Source of the DNA: Paramuribaculum sp. | GTDB taxonomy: Bacteria > Bacteroidota > Bacteroidia > Bacteroidales > Muribaculaceae | NCBI GenBank assembly: GCA_029062075.1 | Contig: JAIDQW010000220.1 | Span: 1 to 10,721 of the forward strand | Reading direction: 5' to 3' | Length of the DNA: 10,721 bases | Shown: positions 5,974-10,721 of the stretch, in pieces | How positions within the stretch are numbered: position 1 is the stretch's first letter | Layout: every line of letters starts with the position of its first letter | The notes under the pieces: generated by a model | What the model saw: only the letters and a program-made list of their open reading frames with translations | The model's database searches: none | What the model was told of the DNA's origin: nothing | Translations under genes and position numbers: made by a program

Positions 5974-7929
5974 TTAAAGGCACTTTTTGTACAGGCTGAC
6001 AATGTCATCAAGTGTGACATCACGAGGGTTGCCGGGTGTGCAAACATCCGCCAGAGCCTGTTCTGCAAGAGCCGGAATATCCTTTTCAGAAATTCCAAGT
6101 TCATTTAATGTCTGTGGTATTCCAACTTCAAGGGAGAGCTTACGCACCGCCTCAACCGCAGCCTGAGAAGCCTCTTCCTTGCTCATTCCGGCAGTATCCA
6201 CACCCATAGCCTGAGCTATCGCGGGATATTTATCAAGGCAAGCCGGCTTATTAAATTCCATAATTGTTGGCAGAAGGAGAGCGTTTGCAACTCCGTGGGG
6301 AACATCAAACAGCGAGCCCATAGGGTGTGCCATTCCATGAACCAAACCGAGACCTACATTTGAGAATGCCATACCAGCAATGTACTGGGCGAGTGCCATA
6401 CCGTTGCGTCCTTCGGGGTTGGTGGGTTCACTCACAGCGATGGGGAGATATTTGCTAATCATTCGTATCGCCTCAATTTCAAACATATCCGACATTTCCC
6501 ATGCACCACGAGTGATATATCCTTCAATAGCATGTGTCAGAGCATCCATTCCGGTTGCAGCGGTCAGCCCTTTCGGAAGCGAATACATCAGCTCGGCATC
6601 AATGACTGCTACGGCAGGAATGTCGTTGGGGTCAACGCAAACCATTTTCTTGTGCTTCTCCTCGTCGATAATAACATAGTTTATAGTGGTTTCCGCCGCA
6701 GTACCAGCTGTAGTGGGCAGAGCAACTATAGGTACGCTCTTGTTCTTGGTTGGTGCACACCCTTCAAGCGATACTATATCGGAAAACTCAGGATTATTGA
6801 TGACAATGCCAATACCCTTAGCCGTATCCATGGACGAGCCTCCTCCTATAGCAATTATGAAGTCTGCTCCTGAAGCCTTGAATGCTTCAATACCGTCCTT
6901 GACATTCTGAACTGTGGGATTTGGTTTTACTTCACTGAACACATCGTAAGGTATTCCCGCTTCGTCAAGGACATCTGTCACCATTTTTGCAACACCAAAC
7001 TTAATCAATCCTTTATCTGTGACAACCAATGCTTTTTTCTTGCCAAGGCGTTCAACTATCGCCGGGAGTTCTTTTCTCGCTCCGGGTCCGAAATAAGATA
7101 CTTCATTAAGTATAAATCTATTTACCATGATATTATGAAATAGGTTATTAAAAAATATTCGATAATCAATCCGTGATATAGATTTGCCATTCACGAGATC
7201 ATTGAATAGCTCCGCATACTTTACTGCAATCGCCTCGGCAAATGCTTTGCCTTTTTCAGCTGTGGCAAGAGCGGGGTTCCCGATTCCCGTGTCAGTACTT
7301 ACTTTGTTCCAGTTCCGGGGTATCCAAGCAACTCCTTCGGCAAGCGACTTTGCAGCAAACCCGGTATAATCACCCTCACCTGCTTCCTCGATATTGACAA
7401 GCTCAGGATGATAATGCATCATCACCGATGTTTCCAGTTCGTCAGCATGATCACCGGGATTGTCAAAGAACTGCTTTGCCGGCAATACCTTAAACCAATC
7501 GCTTGCAGCAATGGTCATATCTGGATAATCAACAGCGAGGTCTCTAATCAGTCCCTTGAAGGTATTGCCTCCATGACCGTTAATAATGACCAACTTGTCA
7601 ATGCCCTGATTGTGAAGTGAAGCAACAATATCTGTGAGCACCGCCATCTGAGTAGATTGCCGGTAGTGCACACAGAATTTCAAATCGCGCTGTCCCGGAT
7701 TCTGCGCACCAAGTGGCATGGGCGGCATTACCATAACATTGAATCCGTACATATCTTTAGCAATACGCGCAGCGTCCACCGCCACATCATGGCTCAGAAT
7801 AGCATCCGTGAGGTATGGTAAATGCAGATTATGTGGCTCAGTAGCTCCCCACGGCAGCACGGCGAGAGCATAGAGCTCATCGCGCGTACTGCCATAGTTT
7901 GCGACCGAAAGATCTAATTTTCTGTCCAT
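5974..7929 (-). CDS. fucO: Fusion: creatininase-family amidohydrolase + lactaldehyde reductase (FucO)
   Basis: A 651-residue protein with two enzymes in one frame. Residues 1 to about 245 are a creatininase-family hydrolase of the GHGGN type. Likely metal ligands are Glu31, His33 and Asp42 in LPWGATEPHNLHLPYLTD, His119 in NGHGGN, and Glu164/Glu166 in HADELETS. Its substrate is unknown; relatives cleave cyclic or linear amides. Residues 268-651 are a complete iron-dependent alcohol dehydrogenase very close to E. coli FucO, which reduces L-lactaldehyde to 1,2-propanediol in anaerobic fucose/rhamnose breakdown. The cofactor motif is IGGGSSMDTAK. The four iron ligands are Asp462 and His466 (DALTH), His531 and His545, with the same spacing as FucO. 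An AT-rich linker (about 248-267) joins the halves. The start overlaps the esterase gene stop as TAATG, so it is the second gene of that operon. FucO might also start internally at Met268. No signal peptide is seen; the protein should be cytoplasmic. Confidence 0.92.
   Translation of the reverse strand: MDRKLDLSVANYGSTRDELYALAVLPWGATEPHNLHLPYLTDAILSHDVAVDAARIAKDMYGFNVMVMPPMPLGAQNPGQRDLKFCVHYRQSTQMAVLTDIVASLHNQGIDKLVIINGHGGNTFKGLIRDLAVDYPDMTIAASDWFKVLPAKQFFDNPGDHADELETSVMMHYHPELVNIEEAGEGDYTGFAAKSLAEGVAWIPRNWNKVSTDTGIGNPALATAEKGKAFAEAIAVKYAELFNDLVNGKSISRIDYRIFFNNLFHNIMVNRFILNEVSYFGPGARKELPAIVERLGKKKALVVTDKGLIKFGVAKMVTDVLDEAGIPYDVFSEVKPNPTVQNVKDGIEAFKASGADFIIAIGGGSSMDTAKGIGIVINNPEFSDIVSLEGCAPTKNKSVPIVALPTTAGTAAETTINYVIIDEEKHKKMVCVDPNDIPAVAVIDAELMYSLPKGLTAATGMDALTHAIEGYITRGAWEMSDMFEIEAIRMISKYLPIAVSEPTNPEGRNGMALAQYIAGMAFSNVGLGLVHGMAHPMGSLFDVPHGVANALLLPTIMEFNKPACLDKYPAIAQAMGVDTAGMSKEEASQAAVEAVRKLSLEVGIPQTLNELGISEKDIPALAEQALADVCTPGNPRDVTLDDIVSLYKKCL
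7129..7188 (-). other. Fusion linker resembling a former intergenic spacer
   Basis: This stretch encodes residues 248-267 of the fusion protein, between the end of the creatininase domain and the natural FucO start (ATG at 7128-7126). It is much richer in A/T than both domains and includes a TTTTTTAATAA run. The encoded residues (such as FFNNLFHNI) match neither family. Several codons are one substitution from a stop, for example CGA or TCA to TGA, so loss of a stop codon between two adjacent genes would explain it. This is inference from composition and position. Confidence 0.6.
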
Positions 7930-10670
7930 TAAAGTTTAACCTTAGATATCTTGGGGGTGCGGATTCTCGGTTTGAGTTCTCCTCCAATCAGCCATATTTC
8001 TCCTTCGGGAGTGAGCGCGGCAGCAGCTCCCGCACGAGCCATCTCGCTATCAACAGCACCGATACTCCACTTCACATTCACCGGATCAAATACAAGAGCA
8101 AGGTCATTGAAACGATACCACTCTATAGGATGTGAGAGATAGTCGGGTGCCTGATTTCTCAGGGCGTCAAGGAAAACATCCTTATTGACACCACCGGTAA
8201 CAACAATTCTACCGTCGGGAAGAGTAACAGCGATACCTCCTCCGGTGCTTACTGCCTCGCCTTTGGTATTGACCGGTTCAGGTAGGGCTGACCATTTTCC
8301 GGAAGCGGGATCAAACATAAGTCCATCGGTATTCAGTGACGCCTGTCGGTTTTCACCTTTACCGGCAAATCCTCCCCACATATAAAGTTTGGATTTACCT
8401 TTCGCATCCTTTGACGCAGCGAGAACGGGTTGCACGCGGGGATTACCGGGGAACGATTTGAGTTCTTTCCAGCCATCGAGTTTATTTAAATCAAGCACAT
8501 AAAGCGCATTTGAGGGAGTACCGTTTATGTTACCACCTGCAACATATACTTTACCGTCAAGATATGCCGCGCTTGAATTATCTACTGTAACAGGGAGTGA
8601 AGGAAGTTCTGTTACCACCGCATTGCCATCGTCATCAAGGGATATGAGCAGAACTGATGACAAAGCAGCCTGTGCAGTAGTGCCACCGATAGCCACAATG
8701 CCCTTGGGTGTAGTTGCCGATGCACCATAGGCTATAGCTTCAGGCAGCATACCGATTTTTTTGCTTACAATAGAACCATCCTGCTGCGGCACAAGCTCAT
8801 AAATAGCCTGATAGAACTTCTTTACACTTCCCGGAGCCATAGGGTTAACCGGGAAATTGCAGCCACCGGCTTTTATTACCTTACCGTTGACAGTGCCCGC
8901 GAATGCCGCACTGACACCGGAAGCAATACCCTCCTCACTATCAGGAGTCTCAGTGATTTCAATTTTGAAAGTAGATGCGGGAAGATCCTCATCATTGACA
9001 ACATTGGCTCTTGTAAAAGGCTGCCAAGCATAGCGCACATAGCGCGGATTTTTGATATCCATATTTGTAATCATTATTTTATTGTCTGCAATAAATTCTG
9101 CTTTCGCAGGATAGTAAATTCCGTCAATCTCTGCCACTTCATAAGTCCTTGGCTCAGCACCGTCAGATGTTTTCATGCCTCTGCCGTACTCCATTTCAAG
9201 AAGCACCTTTCCCGGTTCTGCCAGAATAGCCTTAACAGGGAGCGGCCCTGAAGGAGTGGTGCCGGTGCTATAAACCTTGTTAAGAGCCTGCCGTGCAAGA
9301 CGCATACCAATGGGACGCTTGTTTCTGGGATGTACATCAAGCGAATCACCGTGATCGGAAGAAACGGCCATTGCAGTCCAGGGAATAGTTTTCGCAAGTC
9401 TGCGCTGACTGTCTCTGAACTCAGGCCATGAAGGACGTGCAATAGAACTGAGCTGAGTGAATATAAATGGCATTTCGGGTGAATTCCATGTATTACGCCA
9501 GCTGTTGACAAGCAAATTGAAGTACGCTTCGTGGAGTTCAATATTTTGCTCGTTGCTTTCACCCTGATACCATATTACACCGGCGATAGGATATGCACCG
9601 AGAGGACGGATACCTGTAGAATATAGATATGAAGGCTCGTAGGGGTGGCGTCGGCTTGTGTCTCCACCAATATTTTTTAGCGCCCTACCCTGTGCCCACG
9701 GCTGAACATAGTCATTTTTATACCAGTTCACCAAGGCTCCCGGCATACCCATTTCAAGAGATTCAATATCAATCCATGCCTCAGTGCCTGAACCACCGAT
9801 TGCGTTATTGATTATACCTACCGGTACATTGAGGCTGTCTCTAAGCATCTTACCGAAGTACCATGCCACAGCCGAGAAGCGTGCCGCATCCTGGACTGTT
9901 GACTTTTTCCAAGACGAGGGAAGATAATAAACAAGATTGTCGAGCGAATCAAGATCAGCTTCATTCCATGTGACATTGTTAGTCAAAACCCTGGGCTTCA
10001 TATCAAATAATCTGAGCAAAGGATCATTGATGATTGCCGAGTCCTCGCGGAAAGTCGTGCAATTTTTGAGTCTGAACTCCATATTGCTCTGACCGGAAGC
10101 GAGCCAAACCTCACCAACAGCCACATCACTGAACGTCAAGGTCTGCTTACCATCAGTAACTGTCATTACAAGACCTGTTGTTTCAGACATGGGGGGTAGT
10201 TCCACCGTCCACTTTCCGGCGTTATTGGCAACAGCATTCACTGTTGTGCCGGCTATCGAGAGATTAATCTCCGCTCCCGCATCAGCCGTACCGGAAATAA
10301 CGAGGGGCTTATATCTCTGCAACACCATACCGGAACCATATACCGGAGGCAGCTTCAGTCCTCCATAATTTCCGGTAATAGCCGAGTACGCCGCCTCAGC
10401 AAGAAGTTTAGCACCTTTGGCATTGGGATGAATACCTTCGGGAATGAGATTCTCGCGGTCGCGCAACGGTTCAGCAAAGTCGATAAGCTCCGCCCCGGTA
10501 ACCTGTGCAACTGTTTCAATAGCCTGTCTGATTTTAATACGCCAGTCACGTGTGCCTGTTCTGAAGCGATGATGCAGTGCGGTGAGTGGTGTCAGATTAG
10601 CAAGAATGACCCTGACGTCAGGGTTAACAACGCGGAAACTATCAAAAGGGCAATGTAATCTGTAATGAAT
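7929..10670 (-). CDS. SGNH/sialate O-acetylesterase fused to kelch permuted mutarotase (frame after shift)
   Basis: This open frame of 913 codons holds most of a multidomain glycan-processing protein. In order it has the end of an SGNH-hydrolase domain with catalytic His in GIHPNAKG (10430-10428), then an Ig-like beta domain (about 10345-10110). Next is a sialate O-acetylesterase (SASA) domain with GQSNM nucleophile Ser at 10088-10086, NNAIGGSGTEAW, VIWYQGESN and catalytic His in DVHP at 9332-9330. Last is a C-terminal kelch domain (about 8930-7935) with AGGCNFP, AYGASATTP and repeated glycine pairs. The kelch part resembles the cyclically permuted mutarotase family related to NanM. The esterase should remove O-acetyl groups from sialic acids; the kelch domain should convert sialic acid anomers. 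Homology continues in another frame upstream of about 10644, so the true start lies beyond the window. The TTG at 10466 falls inside the SGNH domain and is not a believable start. The stop overlaps the fusion gene start (TAATG). Location is probably periplasmic. Confidence 0.85.
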   Translation of the reverse strand: MHYRLHCPFDSFRVVNPDVRVILANLTPLTALHHRFRTGTRDWRIKIRQAIETVAQVTGAELIDFAEPLRDRENLIPEGIHPNAKGAKLLAEAAYSAITGNYGGLKLPPVYGSGMVLQRYKPLVISGTADAGAEINLSIAGTTVNAVANNAGKWTVELPPMSETTGLVMTVTDGKQTLTFSDVAVGEVWLASGQSNMEFRLKNCTTFREDSAIINDPLLRLFDMKPRVLTNNVTWNEADLDSLDNLVYYLPSSWKKSTVQDAARFSAVAWYFGKMLRDSLNVPVGIINNAIGGSGTEAWIDIESLEMGMPGALVNWYKNDYVQPWAQGRALKNIGGDTSRRHPYEPSYLYSTGIRPLGAYPIAGVIWYQGESNEQNIELHEAYFNLLVNSWRNTWNSPEMPFIFTQLSSIARPSWPEFRDSQRRLAKTIPWTAMAVSSDHGDSLDVHPRNKRPIGMRLARQALNKVYSTGTTPSGPLPVKAILAEPGKVLLEMEYGRGMKTSDGAEPRTYEVAEIDGIYYPAKAEFIADNKIMITNMDIKNPRYVRYAWQPFTRANVVNDEDLPASTFKIEITETPDSEEGIASGVSAAFAGTVNGKVIKAGGCNFPVNPMAPGSVKKFYQAIYELVPQQDGSIVSKKIGMLPEAIAYGASATTPKGIVAIGGTTAQAALSSVLLISLDDDGNAVVTELPSLPVTVDNSSAAYLDGKVYVAGGNINGTPSNALYVLDLNKLDGWKELKSFPGNPRVQPVLAASKDAKGKSKLYMWGGFAGKGENRQASLNTDGLMFDPASGKWSALPEPVNTKGEAVSTGGGIAVTLPDGRIVVTGGVNKDVFLDALRNQAPDYLSHPIEWYRFNDLALVFDPVNVKWSIGAVDSEMARAGAAAALTPEGEIWLIGGELKPRIRTPKISKVKL

Positions 10671-10721
10671 TCACTGTTGTAATGAGGCCAGTTTCTGGGG
10701 TCGGTATCATTCACCCCGAGG
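10592..10721 (-). pseudogene. N-terminal SGNH-domain fragment, cut off by a frameshift
   Basis: Reading leftwards from the window edge, the frame encodes LGVNDTDPRNWPHYNSEF then ITDYIAL, a clear SGNH block III (GxND). After the TTTT run complementary to 10644-10647 this frame turns into unrelated residues and stops at TGA (10594-10592). The expected continuation DSFRVVNPDVRVILANLTP is found in the neighbouring frame from 10643 onward. Between CTT (10648-10646) and GAT (10643-10641) there are two bases where one codon is needed, so one base is missing. This is either true inactivation of the gene's first domain or a sequencing or assembly error. The fragment and the 7929-10670 frame belong to one ancestral gene. 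Confidence 0.82.

Noticed and set aside
10464..10466. TTG as start of an 845-residue esterase
   Set aside because: SGNH-domain homology runs past it without a break in frame up to about 10643, and then in another frame to the window edge.
5974..10466. Plus-strand open frames opposite the fusion and esterase genes
   Set aside because: They are short, show no family motifs, and lie antisense to genes with clear conserved catalytic residues.
10611..10622. Perfect palindrome CCTGACGTCAGG as an operator
   Set aside because: It lies inside conserved coding sequence (NPDVRV) and has no promoter next to it, so it is probably chance.
10641..10650. Programmed -1 frameshift site
   Set aside because: The run is only four T and the heptamer does not follow the X XXY YYZ pattern, so a deletion or sequence error is more likely.

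Overview
This window most likely comes from a gut Bacteroidales genome, probably Muribaculaceae-like. That is inferred from three things: a TAnnTTTG-type -7 promoter box, no Shine-Dalgarno sequences at the starts, and protein families typical of mucin- and glycan-using Bacteroidetes. No 16S or other marker gene is present, so the family-level placement is tentative.

Left half (1-4253, + strand): a tightly packed operon read into from outside the window. It holds the C-terminal part of glycine dehydrogenase subunit 1 (gcvPA), complete subunit 2 (gcvPB), a short dihydrolipoyl dehydrogenase (lpd) and a GT2 glycosyltransferase. All three junctions overlap (ATGA, ATGA, TAATG), so translation is probably coupled. 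The first three genes give the P and L proteins of the glycine cleavage system. The T and H proteins must lie elsewhere, probably upstream. The glycosyltransferase has no obvious link to glycine catabolism.

Middle (4254-5973): an AT-rich promoter region carries a 13-bp direct repeat with a 19-bp period just upstream of a good -7 box. It drives a single membrane sensor protein with a periplasmic TPR-like region, one membrane helix and a histidine-kinase ATPase domain. The position that should hold the phosphorylated histidine is Ser316. A strong intrinsic terminator follows and separates this gene from a convergent minus-strand operon.

Right half (10721-5974, - strand): two multidomain genes joined by a TAATG overlap. 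The first is a large protein with an SGNH esterase domain, an Ig-like domain, a sialate O-acetylesterase (SASA) domain and a C-terminal kelch/permuted-mutarotase (NanM-like) domain. Its SGNH part is interrupted by a one-base frameshift near 10644-10647, and its start lies beyond the window. The second gene is an in-frame fusion of a creatininase-family amidohydrolase to FucO-type lactaldehyde reductase. The linker looks like a former intergenic spacer that has become coding. Together these genes suggest processing of O-acetylated sialic acids and reduction of lactaldehyde from fucose or rhamnose, as expected for mucin foraging.

The most unusual points are the creatininase-FucO fusion, the esterase-mutarotase fusion with its frameshift, and the kinase-like protein lacking the phosphoacceptor histidine. 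No tRNA, rRNA, CRISPR array or mobile element was seen, and no gene-free stretch exceeds 300 bases.
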